Shown: positions 1-8,418, counted from the stretch's first letter. The stretch is DNA of 64,000 bases from Amycolatopsis mediterranei (GCF_026017845.1 NZ_CP100416.1:6891892-6955891), one strand, 5' to 3'. Numbers and translations: made by a program. The notes: generated from the letters alone by a model not told the origin.

Positions 1-950
1 GGCAGCGGAACCCCGACTGGGCGTTCCTGGCCGCGCCTGCCGAAGAATCCGGAGACGTCTGGCAGTACGGCAGCCTCGCCCAGCGCCGCCGGTGGCTCGG
101 CACCAAGCTCGCCCAGGATCCCGACGCCGCCCGCGAAGCCCTCACCACGTCGTGGAAGACCGAGCCCGCCGACATCCGCGCCGACTTCCTCGGCGTCCTC
201 GCCGGGCATGTCCGGGCCGGCGACGAAGCCTTCCTCGAGGCTGCGCTCGCCGATCGGGCCGCCGCCGTCCGCGAACAGGCCGCCGATCTGCTCGGCCGGC
301 TGCCGGGCACGCGCTACGGCCGGAGCATGGCCGAACGGCTGCGCCCGCTGGTCCACCGCCGGGACCGGGTGCTCACCGTCTCCCTGCCCTCCGGCGATCG
401 CGGCGACGGCACCGTCCGGCTGCGCACCCTCGTCGCGGCCGCGCCGCTGTCCTTCTGGGCCGAGTTCGGCCCGCCGGCCGAGGTCGTGCGGATGGCCGTC
501 GAAGGCTGCCCGGCCGCCGTGCTGCGGGACTCCTGGGCCACCGCCACCCTGCGCCAGCGCGACGAAACCTGGGCGCAGGCCCTCATCGGCGCCGACCCCG
601 GCGGGCGCACCACGCCGCCGCTGCTCGGGGTGCTGAGCCCGGCCGGCCAGGCCGCCACGGTCGGGCACCTGGTGAGCCGGCTGCCCGTCGAATCGTTCGC
701 GCGGCTGGTGCACGAACTGCCCCGGCCGTGGACGAAGGAACTCGGCACCGCGCTGCTCGACTGGATCGCCCGTCAGGACGACCACCGCCTGGTTTCGCAC
801 GCCGCCGTCGTGATCGCGCGCGCGGTGCCGCCGCAGTGCCTGCGCCACCCGCTGGCCACCACCCGCCTGACCATGGACGCCGGGCCGTGGCGCCGGGCGC
901 TCACCGAAACGCTGAACTTCCGCCGCGAAATGTACGAGGAGCTCGCATGA
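1..950 (+). CDS. DUF5691-like protein, 5' partial
   Basis: The reading frame is open from base 3 and runs to TGA at 948-950, so the N-terminus lies outside the window. The visible ~315 residues are Ala/Arg/Leu-rich and helical, with HEAT-like stretches such as DFLGVLAGHVRAGDEAFLE, and contain no catalytic motif I can name. The position directly before a MoxR-like ATPase, sharing an ATGA junction, is the usual place for the family annotated DUF5691 in actinobacteria. Function is unknown; it is probably a scaffold or adaptor for the ATPase/VWA pair encoded downstream. The family name is inferred from context and general look. A shorter ATG at 327 would cut off clearly coding sequence and is not preferred. 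Confidence 0.65.
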   Translation, partial: QRNPDWAFLAAPAEESGDVWQYGSLAQRRRWLGTKLAQDPDAAREALTTSWKTEPADIRADFLGVLAGHVRAGDEAFLEAALADRAAAVREQAADLLGRLPGTRYGRSMAERLRPLVHRRDRVLTVSLPSGDRGDGTVRLRTLVAAAPLSFWAEFGPPAEVVRMAVEGCPAAVLRDSWATATLRQRDETWAQALIGADPGGRTTPPLLGVLSPAGQAATVGHLVSRLPVESFARLVHELPRPWTKELGTALLDWIARQDDHRLVSHAAVVIARAVPPQCLRHPLATTRLTMDAGPWRRALTETLNFRREMYEELA

Positions 951-2035
951 CCGCCCCCGCCACCGTCCTCCGGCCGCACGCCGAGCAGGACCACGCCGCC
1001 GAGCTGGCCGCGCTGGCCGCCGCCGACGAACGGGCGAAGCCGCCGAACTGGAACCTCTCGCCCTGGGCCGTCGTCGAGTACCTGCTCGGCGGCACCCTGC
1101 CGGACGGCACGGTGATCACGCCGAAGTACGTCGGTCCGCGGCGGCTGATCGAGGTCGCGGTCGCCACGCTCGCCACCGACCGCGCGCTGCTGCTGCTCGG
1201 CGTGCCCGGCACGGCGAAGACGTGGGTGTCGGAGCACCTCTCGGCGGCCATCAGCGGCGATTCGACGCTGCTGGTGCAGGGCACCGCGGGCACGTCCGAG
1301 GAGTCGATCCGCTACGGCTGGAACTACGCCCGGCTGATCGCCGAGGGCCCAAGCGCCGCCGCCCTCGTCGAAAGCCCGGTGCTGCGCGCGATGCGGGACG
1401 GCAAGCTGGCCCGGCTCGAGGAGCTGACGCGCATCCCCGCCGACGTCCAGGACTCGCTGATCACGATCCTGTCCGAGAAGACGCTGCCGGTCCCGGAACT
1501 GGGCACCGAGGTGCAGGCCCGGCCGGGCTTCAACCTGATCGCAACGGCCAACAACCGCGACAAGGGCGTCAACGAGCTGTCCAGCGCGCTGCGGCGGCGG
1601 TTCAACACGGTCGTGCTGCCGCTGCCGGACAGCGCCGAGGCGGAGGTCGAGATCGTCAGCAGGCGGGTCGCCGAGCTGGGCACGGCGCTGCAGCTGCCCG
1701 CGGAGGCCGCCGAGCTGGCCGAGATCCGCCGCGTGGTCACGGTGTTCCGCGAGCTGCGCTCGGGCCGCACCGAAGACGGCCGCACGGCGGTGAAGTCACC
1801 GTCCGGCACGCTGTCGACCGCGGAGGCGATCAGCGTGCTCACCGGCGGGCTCGCCCTGGCCACCCACTTCGGCGACGGCGTCCTGCGCCCGCACGACATC
1901 GCGGCGGGCATCCACGGCGCGGTGGTCAAGGACCCGGTGGCCGACCGCGCGATCTGGATCGAATACCTGGAGACCGTGGTCCGCGAACGCGACGGCTGGG
2001 CCGACTTCTACCGGGCGGGCCAGGAGCTTTCGTGA
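947..2035 (+). CDS. MoxR-like AAA+ ATPase
   Basis: 362 residues. The ATG at 947 overlaps the previous stop (ATGA). Walker A is GVPGTAKT near residue 88. A Walker-B-like segment KLARLEELTRIP and the following LITILSEKTLPVPELG (the pore/sensor region of MoxR proteins) are visible, then IATANNRDKGVNELSSALRRRF, which carries sensor 1 and the arginine-finger region. MoxR ATPases act as cytosolic chaperones, often on VWA-domain partners and metal-centre enzymes. A VWA protein is encoded two genes downstream in the same overlapping operon, so the two very probably work together. The client is unknown. The next gene starts inside this stop codon (GTGA), which implies translational coupling. Confidence 0.88.
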   Translation: MTAPATVLRPHAEQDHAAELAALAAADERAKPPNWNLSPWAVVEYLLGGTLPDGTVITPKYVGPRRLIEVAVATLATDRALLLLGVPGTAKTWVSEHLSAAISGDSTLLVQGTAGTSEESIRYGWNYARLIAEGPSAAALVESPVLRAMRDGKLARLEELTRIPADVQDSLITILSEKTLPVPELGTEVQARPGFNLIATANNRDKGVNELSSALRRRFNTVVLPLPDSAEAEVEIVSRRVAELGTALQLPAEAAELAEIRRVVTVFRELRSGRTEDGRTAVKSPSGTLSTAEAISVLTGGLALATHFGDGVLRPHDIAAGIHGAVVKDPVADRAIWIEYLETVVRERDGWADFYRAGQELS

Positions 2036-4215
2036 CGGCGACCCACCTGCTCGGCATCCGCCACCACGGCCCGGGATCCGCCCGGGCCGTGGCGGCGCGG
2101 CTCGCCGAACTCGAACCCGACGTCGTGCTCATCGAGGGGCCACCCGAGGCCGACGCCCTGGTCGAGCTCACCGAAGACCCGGCCATGGCACCCCCGGTCG
2201 CGCTGCTGGCCTACGCGACCGACGACGTCTCGCGCGCCGCGTTTTGGCCGTTCGCCGTCTTCAGCCCCGAATGGCAGGCGCTCGCCTACGCCCGCGAGGC
2301 CGGGATCCCGGTGCGGTTCTGCGACCTGCCGGCCGCGAACACGTTCGCCGCGGGGCCGGACGAGCACACCGGCCCACCGGTCGACCCACTCGCCCTGTTG
2401 GCCTCGGCCGGCGGGTACGACGACCCGGAACGCTGGTGGGACGACGTCGTCGAGTCGCGGCGGGACACCGAAAGCCCGTTCGAAGTGATCGCCGAGGCGA
2501 TGAGCGCGGTGCGGGAAGACGAAAAACCCGCGCAGGGCAACGAAGCCCGCCGCGAGGCGTACATGCGCTCGGTGCTGCGCCGCACCCGCAAGGACGGCTT
2601 CGAGAACATCGCCGTCGTCTGCGGCGCCTGGCACGTGCCCGCGCTGGCGGATCCGCTGCCACCGGCGTCGCACGACCAGGCCGTCCTCAAAGGACTCCCG
2701 AAGCGGAAGGTCGCGTGCACCTGGGTGCCGTGGACGCACGGGCGCCTCGCCACGGCCAGCGGCTACGGCGCCGGCGTGCGATCGCCGGGCTGGTACCACC
2801 ACCTCTTCACCACCCCCGAAGACGTCACCACGCGCTGGCTGACCGGCGTCGCCGCGGTGCTGCGGGAGGAGGACCTGCCGGTCTCGACCGCGCACGTCAT
2901 CGAGGCGGTCCGCCTGGCCGAGACGCTCGCGACGCTGCGGGGCCGGTCGTCGGCCGGGCTCGCCGAGGTCACCGAAGCCACCCGGTCCGTGCTGTGCGGC
3001 GGGGACGAGGTGCAGGTCGAGCTGGTCACGCGGCGGCTGGTGGTCGGCGAACGGCTCGGCGAGGTGCCCGAGCGCGTCCCGCAGCCGCCGCTGGCCGCGG
3101 ACCTGACCGCAACCGCGAAACGCCTGCGGCTCAAGAAGGACCCGGTCGTCAAGGAGCTCGACCTCGACCTGCGGACGCCGGGCGGGCTCGATCGCTCGAA
3201 GCTGCTGCACCGGCTGCGGATCCTCGGCATCGAGTGGGGCAGCCGGGAGGCGTCCGCGCGGCGGAACAAGGGCACCTTCCGCGAAACCTGGGCGCTGGCC
3301 TGGGAACCGTCGTTCGAGGTTGACCTGGTCGCGGCCGCGGTGCACGGCACCACCGTGCCGTCGGCGGCCACCGCCGCGGTCCGGGGCACGGTCGAAGGCA
3401 CGCCACCGCTGGACGAAGTCACCACGGCCGTCGAGAACTGCCTGCTCGCCGACCTGCCGGAGGCGCTGCCCGAAGCACTCGCGGCGCTCGACGCGCGCGC
3501 GGCGGCGGACGCGGACGTCGCCCGGCTGATGTCGGCCCTGCCCGCGCTGGCCAGGGCGACCCGGTACGGCAACGTCCGCGGCACGGACACCGGCGCGTTG
3601 CGGGCGGTCGCCGACCGGATGCTCGACCGGATCTGCGCCGGCCTGCCCCCGGCCGCCCACGGCATCGACGACGACGCCGCGGCCCGGCTGGCCAAGCTCG
3701 TCGACGGAGTGCACGACGCGACCTCGCTGCTGGGCGACGAGCCGAAGGAACGCTGGCTGGCGGCGCTGGCCCGGCTGGCCGAACGGCCGTCGCTGCCCCC
3801 GCTGCTGGCCGGACGGCTCACCCGGATCCTGCACGACGCCGGGCTGCTCGACGCGCTCGACATCGAACTGCGGCTGGGCCGGGCCCTCACGCCGGGGGTC
3901 GTGCCGTCGGCGGGCGCGGCCTACGTCGAGGGCTTCTTCGACGGCGGGGCCCTGCTGCTGGTGCACGACGAAGGCCTGCTGCGGGTGATCGACGCGTGGC
4001 TGGCGGCGATCCCCGACGACGTCTTCACCGAGGTGCTTCCGTTGCTGCGCCGCACGTTCGGGGCGTTCAGCGGACCGGAGAAACGAGCGATCGGGCAGCG
4101 CGCGGCCGGGCTCACCGGCGCCGCTCGCGTCGTGCCCGTGGCCGACGAACTCGACGAGGACCGTGCGGAGCGCGTACTTCCGGTCCTGGCGACGCTGTTG
4201 GGGGTGGGGGCATGA
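2032..4215 (+). CDS. DUF5682 family protein, possibly TraB/TIKI-like
   Basis: 727 residues. The GTG start at 2032 overlaps the ATPase stop. The N-terminal part begins HLLGIRHHGPGSARAV, is followed by DVVLIEGPPEAD near residue 36, and later has VVCGAWHVPALADP near residue 200. This G-x-x-H / E / G-A-x-H spacing is reminiscent of the TraB-TIKI-EreA-ChaN superfamily of metal-dependent hydrolases. That link is my inference. The C-terminal ~400 residues are helical and Ala/Leu-rich, without recognised motifs. It sits between the MoxR ATPase and the VWA protein with overlapping stops and starts at both ends, so it is an obligate member of this operon. No signal peptide is seen; it is probably cytosolic. 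Confidence 0.75.
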   Translation: MTATHLLGIRHHGPGSARAVAARLAELEPDVVLIEGPPEADALVELTEDPAMAPPVALLAYATDDVSRAAFWPFAVFSPEWQALAYAREAGIPVRFCDLPAANTFAAGPDEHTGPPVDPLALLASAGGYDDPERWWDDVVESRRDTESPFEVIAEAMSAVREDEKPAQGNEARREAYMRSVLRRTRKDGFENIAVVCGAWHVPALADPLPPASHDQAVLKGLPKRKVACTWVPWTHGRLATASGYGAGVRSPGWYHHLFTTPEDVTTRWLTGVAAVLREEDLPVSTAHVIEAVRLAETLATLRGRSSAGLAEVTEATRSVLCGGDEVQVELVTRRLVVGERLGEVPERVPQPPLAADLTATAKRLRLKKDPVVKELDLDLRTPGGLDRSKLLHRLRILGIEWGSREASARRNKGTFRETWALAWEPSFEVDLVAAAVHGTTVPSAATAAVRGTVEGTPPLDEVTTAVENCLLADLPEALPEALAALDARAAADADVARLMSALPALARATRYGNVRGTDTGALRAVADRMLDRICAGLPPAAHGIDDDAAARLAKLVDGVHDATSLLGDEPKERWLAALARLAERPSLPPLLAGRLTRILHDAGLLDALDIELRLGRALTPGVVPSAGAAYVEGFFDGGALLLVHDEGLLRVIDAWLAAIPDDVFTEVLPLLRRTFGAFSGPEKRAIGQRAAGLTGAARVVPVADELDEDRAERVLPVLATLLGVGA

Positions 4216-5414
4216 CCACCGCCGACGGACTCCCTCCCGCGGAGGCGGCGATGAGCACTGCCACCGACCGGGTGCGGCGCTGGCGGCTGGTGCTGGGCGG
4301 GGACGGCGCCGGGCCCGGACTGACCGATGCTCAGCTGTCCGAAGAGGACAGTGGCGTGGACGCGGTGCTGGCCGCCCTCTACGACAAGCCCGACGAGGAA
4401 GCCTCGGGCGGCCCGCGCAGCGCGAACCTGGGTGCCTCGGCGCCGCGGGTCGCGCGCTGGCTCGGCGACATCCGGCGTTACTTCCCGAGCACCGTCGTGC
4501 AGGTCATGCAGCGCGACGCGGTCGACCGGCTGGGGCTCACCCGGATGCTGCTGGAAAAGGAGCTGCTGTCGGCAGTCGAGCCGGACGTCCACCTGGTCGG
4601 CACGCTGCTGTCGCTGAACGGCGTGCTGCCGGAGGAAACCAAGGAGACCGCGCGCGAGGTGGTCCGCAAGGTCGTCACCGAGCTGGAGGAACGGCTCGCC
4701 GAACGCACCCGCGCGGCGATCCGGGGCGCGCTGGACAAGGCGTCGCGCACGCACCGGCCCCGCCCCGGCGACGTCGACTGGGCCCGCACGATCCACGCGA
4801 ACCTGAAGCACTACTCCCCCGAGCTGCGCACGATCGTCCCGGAGAAGCTGATCGGCTTCGGCCGGCGGCAGCAGGCGGTGCAACGGGACGTGATCCTGGC
4901 CGTCGACCAGTCGGGCTCGATGGCGGAGTCGGTGGTGTACTCGGGGCTGTTCGGTGCGGTCCTGGCGTCGATGCGGGCGTTGAAGACGTCGTTCGTGGCG
5001 TTCGACACGGAGGTCGCGGACCTCACCGAGCACCTCGCCGACCCGGTCGACGTCCTGTTCGGCACCCAGCTGGGTGGCGGCACGGACATCAACCGGGCGA
5101 TCGCGTACTGCCAGGGCCTGGTCGAGCGCCCGGAGCGGACGCTGCTGGTGCTGATCAGCGACCTCTACGAGGGCGGGGACGAGGAGGAACTGCTGCACCG
5201 GATCGCCGAGCTGGCCGGCGCGGGGGTCCAGGTGGTGACGCTGCTGGCGCTGTCGGACTCCGGCGCACCGTCGTACGACCACGAGAACGCGGCGGCCCTG
5301 GCCGAGCTCGGCATCCCGGCCTTCGCGTGCACCCCGGACCAGTTCCCGGACCTGATGGCCGCAGCCATCCGCGGCGACGACCTGCAGAGCTGGGCAGCCC
5401 GCGAGAGCAGCTGA
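4212..5414 (+). CDS. VWA domain-containing protein
   Basis: 400 residues. The ATG at 4212 overlaps the stop of the DUF5682 gene. The N-terminal half is a helical, charged region (ELEERLAERTRAAIRGALDK). The C-terminal half is a von Willebrand A domain with an intact MIDAS motif, DQSGSM, near residue 233, and the later TDIN and SDLYEGG elements. VWA partners of MoxR ATPases carry a metal-dependent adhesion site that binds clients or the ATPase hexamer. This is the last gene of the four-gene overlapping operon. No membrane segment or signal peptide is visible, so a cytosolic complex is expected. The biological role of the operon is unknown. Confidence 0.85.
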   Translation: MTTADGLPPAEAAMSTATDRVRRWRLVLGGDGAGPGLTDAQLSEEDSGVDAVLAALYDKPDEEASGGPRSANLGASAPRVARWLGDIRRYFPSTVVQVMQRDAVDRLGLTRMLLEKELLSAVEPDVHLVGTLLSLNGVLPEETKETAREVVRKVVTELEERLAERTRAAIRGALDKASRTHRPRPGDVDWARTIHANLKHYSPELRTIVPEKLIGFGRRQQAVQRDVILAVDQSGSMAESVVYSGLFGAVLASMRALKTSFVAFDTEVADLTEHLADPVDVLFGTQLGGGTDINRAIAYCQGLVERPERTLLVLISDLYEGGDEEELLHRIAELAGAGVQVVTLLALSDSGAPSYDHENAAALAELGIPAFACTPDQFPDLMAAAIRGDDLQSWAARESS

Positions 5415-5490
5415 GTTGCGGAATGAAACTGACGGCCCGCCGGTTGAAGCAGACGTGGGACGACAGCTCCCGCAGGAAGGACGGCTCGCC

Positions 5491-5613
5491 ATGAAGGTTC
5501 GCAGCTCGATCCGCTCGCTCGCCCGTCAGCCGGGCGCCCAGGTCATCCGCCGGGGGTCCAAGATCCTGGTGATCAACAAGGACAACCCGCGCTCGAAGGC
5601 CCGCCAAGGCTGA
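5491..5613 (+). CDS. rpmJ: Ribosomal protein bL36, cysteine-free form
   Basis: 40 residues, preceded by a purine-rich AGGAAGGA ribosome site. The protein starts MKVRSSIRSL and ends NKDNPRSKARQG, the bL36 pattern. The zinc-binding Cys/His residues of the ordinary form are absent: there are no cysteines. This is the zinc-independent (C-minus, YkgO-type) paralogue that replaces the zinc-containing protein in the ribosome when zinc is short. In many bacteria such copies are Zur-controlled; I see no convincing Zur box in the 76 bases upstream. The gene is monocistronic by position, with a perfect 42-bp hairpin just downstream. Confidence 0.92.
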   Translation: MKVRSSIRSLARQPGAQVIRRGSKILVINKDNPRSKARQG

Positions 5614-5625
5614 CCGCACGCGACC

Positions 5626-5667
5626 CGGCAGGGCCCCGGAACCCACGTGGGTTCCGGGGCCCTGCCG
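5626..5667 (+). terminator. Perfect 42-bp palindrome after rpmJ
   Basis: A 19-bp arm (CGGCAGGGCCCCGGAACCC) and its exact complement flank a 4-base loop, ACGT. It starts 12 bases after the rpmJ stop. There is no T-run, which is common for GC-rich actinobacterial terminators. It could serve both strands. Confidence 0.8.
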
Positions 5668-5710
5668 CATCCCAAGGGGCATCACGCAGGCATCAGCCCG
5701 ATGCCCCTTC

Positions 5711-5836
5711 AATCACGCGAGATGCCTCCCCAATCACGCGAGATGCCCCTCCAATCACGCGTGTCGTCCCTCCAAACACGCGAGTTGACTCCTCAATCAC
5801 GCGAGTCGTCCTCCCAATCACGCGAGATGCCCCCTG
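5711..5836. repeat. Six-unit tandem array, exact 21-bp period (array A)
   Basis: Units begin AAT/AAACACGCG at 5711, 5732, 5753, 5774, 5795 and 5816, so the period is exactly 21. The conserved core is AATCACGCGAG (one unit has AAACACGCGAG, one AATCACGCGTG); the rest varies between ATGCCTCCCC-like and TCGTCCTCC-like sequence. All units face the same way. The array ends 15 bases before the stop codon of the minus-strand VOC gene, between two convergent genes. Related arrays lie at 31809-31960 and 43346-43470. Confidence 0.9.
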
Positions 5837-5850
5837 GCGCAAGCGCCGGG

Positions 5851-6219
5851 TCAGGCCGGGCCTGCGAGGCCGACGAGATTGCCCTCCGGGTCGGTGAAGT
5901 GGGCGACCACCAGGTCGCGCCCCGGGACGCGGTCCGGGCCCATCCGGCGGGTGCCGCCGAGGCGTTCGGCCTCGGCCAGCGCCGCCGCGACGTCCGGGAC
6001 GCCTGCGTAGAACACCACGTGACCCTCGAAACCCGCGCCGCCGCCGACGCCGCCCGGGATGGTGTCCGTCTCCGTGAACCCGTACTCGCCCGGTTCCGAC
6101 ACCTGGTCCGACACCGGGCCGGACGTGTCGAAGTCCCAGCCGAACAGCTCGCCGTAGTACCCGCGCAGCCGCGCCGGGTCGGTACCGATGATCTCGAAGT
6201 GCACGACTGGCCGGCCCAT
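5851..6219 (-). CDS. VOC family protein (glyoxalase/bleomycin-resistance fold)
   Basis: 122 residues, starting at the ATG whose complement is 6217-6219. It begins GRPVVHFEIIGTDPARLRGYYGELFGWDFD, the first beta-alpha-beta module of vicinal-oxygen-chelate proteins, and ends VVAHFTDPEGNLVGLAGPA, the closing module. Metal ligands typical of the fold (an early His and a late Glu/Asp) are plausible, but the substrate cannot be told. It is divergently transcribed from an HxlR regulator with a palindrome between them, so it is probably the regulator's target. A longer start at 6309 would run through the regulator's promoter and is rejected. Confidence 0.85.
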   Translation of the reverse strand: MGRPVVHFEIIGTDPARLRGYYGELFGWDFDTSGPVSDQVSEPGEYGFTETDTIPGGVGGGAGFEGHVVFYAGVPDVAAALAEAERLGGTRRMGPDRVPGRDLVVAHFTDPEGNLVGLAGPA

Positions 6220-6270
6220 GACCGTTCCTTTCCGTCGACGTGCGGACAGGGCCGACCGTACGCCCATCCA

Positions 6271-6285
6271 GTTGTTAAAAACAAC
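6271..6285. promoter_or_regulatory. Candidate operator between VOC gene and HxlR regulator
   Basis: GTTGTTAAAAACAAC is a perfect inverted repeat (6-bp arms, 3-base centre) in the 88-bp divergent gap. A second AT-rich stretch, GTTGTACAT, follows at 6292. AT-rich DNA is conspicuous in this GC-rich sequence. It is likely the binding site of the HxlR protein encoded at 6308. Confidence 0.6.
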
Positions 6286-6307
6286 CACCGAGTTGTACAT
6301 TAGGACC

Positions 6308-6937
6308 ATGCCGACGAGCCGCAGCTACGGGGACGCCTGCACGATCGCCCGCGCCTTGGACGTCGTCGGGGAACGCTGGGCCCTGCTCGTGGTGCGCGAA
6401 CTGCTGCTCGGGCCGCAGCGGTTCTCCGACGTCCGCCGCGCGCTCCCCGGCGCCAGCTCGAACCTGGTCACCGACCGGCTCCGCGAGCTCGAGAGCCACG
6501 GCGTCGTGACGCGCCGGCAGCTACCGCCCCCGGCCGCGTCGACGGTCTACGAGCTCACCGGCTGGGGCCGCGAACTGGAGCCGGTCGTGCTGGCGCTGGG
6601 CGCGTGGGGCGCGCGAGTCCCGCTCCCCCGGCCCGCGTCCCTCGGCGTCACCTCCGTGCTGCTGTTCCTCCGCGGGTCCGCCCGCCCGCGCGGCACCGCC
6701 TGCTACCGCGTCGAACTGGACGCTCGCGTGTGGACGGTCCGCACCGAGCCGGGCCGCCTGACGATCGAGCCGGGCGAGCCCGGCGCCCCGGACGCGGCGA
6801 TCCGGACCGACCCGTCGACGCTGAACGCCCTGCTCGAGCAGCCTTCCGACCTCGAGAAGGCCATCGCCGACAACCGGATCACGATCGAGGGCGACCGGAA
6901 CGCGGTCCGCAGGCTGCTGCACGAGCACGAAAGCTGA
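6308..6937 (+). CDS. HxlR-type regulator with C-terminal SCP2-like domain
   Basis: 209 residues. Residues 1-95 form the HxlR winged helix: ALDVVGERWALLVVRELLLG, then RFSDVRRALPGASSNLVTDRL as recognition helix and SHGVVTRRQLPPPAAST as wing. The second half (VWTVRTEPGRLTIEPGEPGAPDA, then a DPSTLNALLEQ helix) resembles the SCP2 sterol-carrier fold often joined to this class of regulator, suggesting a hydrophobic ligand. The ATG at 6308 is the first in-frame start after the operator-like palindrome. It probably controls the divergent VOC gene and itself. Confidence 0.85.
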   Translation: MPTSRSYGDACTIARALDVVGERWALLVVRELLLGPQRFSDVRRALPGASSNLVTDRLRELESHGVVTRRQLPPPAASTVYELTGWGRELEPVVLALGAWGARVPLPRPASLGVTSVLLFLRGSARPRGTACYRVELDARVWTVRTEPGRLTIEPGEPGAPDAAIRTDPSTLNALLEQPSDLEKAIADNRITIEGDRNAVRRLLHEHES

Positions 6938-6943
6938 GCACCT

Positions 6944-8392
6944 TCAGCCCGCGTGGCCGAAGCGCAGCACCCCGTCGTCCACGCGGGTGAACCGCATGTC
7001 CGCCAGGTCCAGCAGGTAGTTCTGGCGCATCGTCCAGGGCCGTCGCCCGCCTTGCTTCGGCAGGCCGTGGGCGGCCCGCTTGATGTACCCCGACTGCAGG
7101 TCCACGATCGGCCGCGGCCGGCCCGCGCCCGACGCCGAGGCCGCGTCCGGCACGCAGAACGCGTACCCGTTCCGGTCCAGGTACGCGAGCAGGCGGCACA
7201 CGTACTGCGACGCCAGGTCCGCCCGCAGCGTCCACGAGCTGTTCGTGTATCCGATGCACCACGCCAGATTCGGCACGCCGCCGAACATCGTGCCCTTGTA
7301 CGCCCGCTGCTCCCCCGGCTCGATGGCCCGCCCGTCGACCGTCAGCGAAATCCCGCCGAACGCCACCAGCCGCAGACCGGTCGCCGTCACGATGACGTCG
7401 GCCTTCAGCGTGCGACCCGACTCCAAAGCCACGCCCGACGTGGTGAACCGCGTGATGCGGTCCGTCACGATGTCCGCTTGGCCCGAGCGCAACGCCCGGA
7501 ACAGGTCCGCGTCCGGCACCAGGCACAGCCGCTGGTCCCACGGGTCGTACGACGGCACGAAGTGCGGGTCCACCGGGATCGACGCGGGCAGCTGCGCCGC
7601 CACCCGCTTGCGCAGCACCTGTGACGTCCGGTCCGGCAGGCGCCGCATCAGCTGGAAGAACAGCGTGCCCATGACCACGTTCTTGCCGCGGATCAGCCGG
7701 TGGGCGAGCTTTTCCGGCAGCAGCGCGCGGAGCCGGTCGGCCAGCGCGTCGTGCCCCGGCCTCGCCACGATGTACGACGGCGACCGCTGCAGCATCGTCA
7801 CGTGCGAAGCGCGCGACGCGAGCGCCGGGACCAGCGTCACCGCCGTCGCCCCGCTGCCGATCACCACGACCTGCTTGCCCGTGTGGTCCAGCGAATCCGG
7901 CCAGTGCTGCGGGTGCACGATCTCCCCGGCGAACTCCGCGCGGCCCGGGAAGTCGACGACGTGCCCGGACTCGTACGAGTAATAGCCGCTGCACAGGTAC
8001 AGGAACCGGCAGGTGAACGTGGCGCCGTGCGCGGTCGAGACCGTCCACCGCGCGTCCGGCGACGACCACGAAGCCCGCACGACCCGGTGCCCGAAGCGGA
8101 TATGGGTGGTCACGCCGAACGCCTCGGCCGTCGAGCGGATGTAGCTCAGGATCGACGGCCCGTCCGCGATCGCCTTCGGGTCCTTCCACGGCCGGAACGG
8201 GTAACCGAGGGTGAACATGTCCGAATCGGACCGGATTCCCGGGTACCGGAACAGGTCCCAGGTGCCGCCGATGGTGTCGCGCGCTTCCAGCACCGCATAC
8301 GTCTTGCCCGGCAAGCGCTCCTGCAGGCGGCAGGCCGCGCCGATCCCCGACAGGCCGGCGCCCACGATCAGGACGTCCACGTGCTCGGTCAT
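6944..8392 (-). CDS. Flavin-containing monooxygenase (BVMO/FMO type)
   Basis: 482 residues. The N-terminal FAD site is VLIVGAGLSGIGAACRL, followed by GGTWDLFRYPGIRSDSD, the characteristic Baeyer-Villiger/FMO segment. A second Rossmann motif for NADPH, VVVIGSGATAVTLVPAL, lies near residue 180. VTATGLRL matches the ATG motif of the class. It resembles the EthA-type actinobacterial Baeyer-Villiger monooxygenases that oxidise ketones or sulfur compounds; the natural substrate is unknown. Start is the ATG at 8390-8392. It converges on the HxlR gene with a 6-bp gap and follows the PL8 gene on the same strand after a hairpin. Confidence 0.88.
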   Translation of the reverse strand: MTEHVDVLIVGAGLSGIGAACRLQERLPGKTYAVLEARDTIGGTWDLFRYPGIRSDSDMFTLGYPFRPWKDPKAIADGPSILSYIRSTAEAFGVTTHIRFGHRVVRASWSSPDARWTVSTAHGATFTCRFLYLCSGYYSYESGHVVDFPGRAEFAGEIVHPQHWPDSLDHTGKQVVVIGSGATAVTLVPALASRASHVTMLQRSPSYIVARPGHDALADRLRALLPEKLAHRLIRGKNVVMGTLFFQLMRRLPDRTSQVLRKRVAAQLPASIPVDPHFVPSYDPWDQRLCLVPDADLFRALRSGQADIVTDRITRFTTSGVALESGRTLKADVIVTATGLRLVAFGGISLTVDGRAIEPGEQRAYKGTMFGGVPNLAWCIGYTNSSWTLRADLASQYVCRLLAYLDRNGYAFCVPDAASASGAGRPRPIVDLQSGYIKRAAHGLPKQGGRRPWTMRQNYLLDLADMRFTRVDDGVLRFGHAG

Positions 8393-8418
8393 GACCGGCA
8401 GCCTAACCGAGGTGGGGA

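Noticed and set aside
1222..2031. Upstream extension of the DUF5682 frame to an ATG at 1222
   Set aside because: The extension is an off-frame reading of the MoxR ATPase; the real start is the GTG at 2032 overlapping its stop.
5711..5836. CRISPR array
   Set aside because: Period is 21 bp with variation spread through the unit and no unique spacers of 30-40 bp; no cas genes are near.
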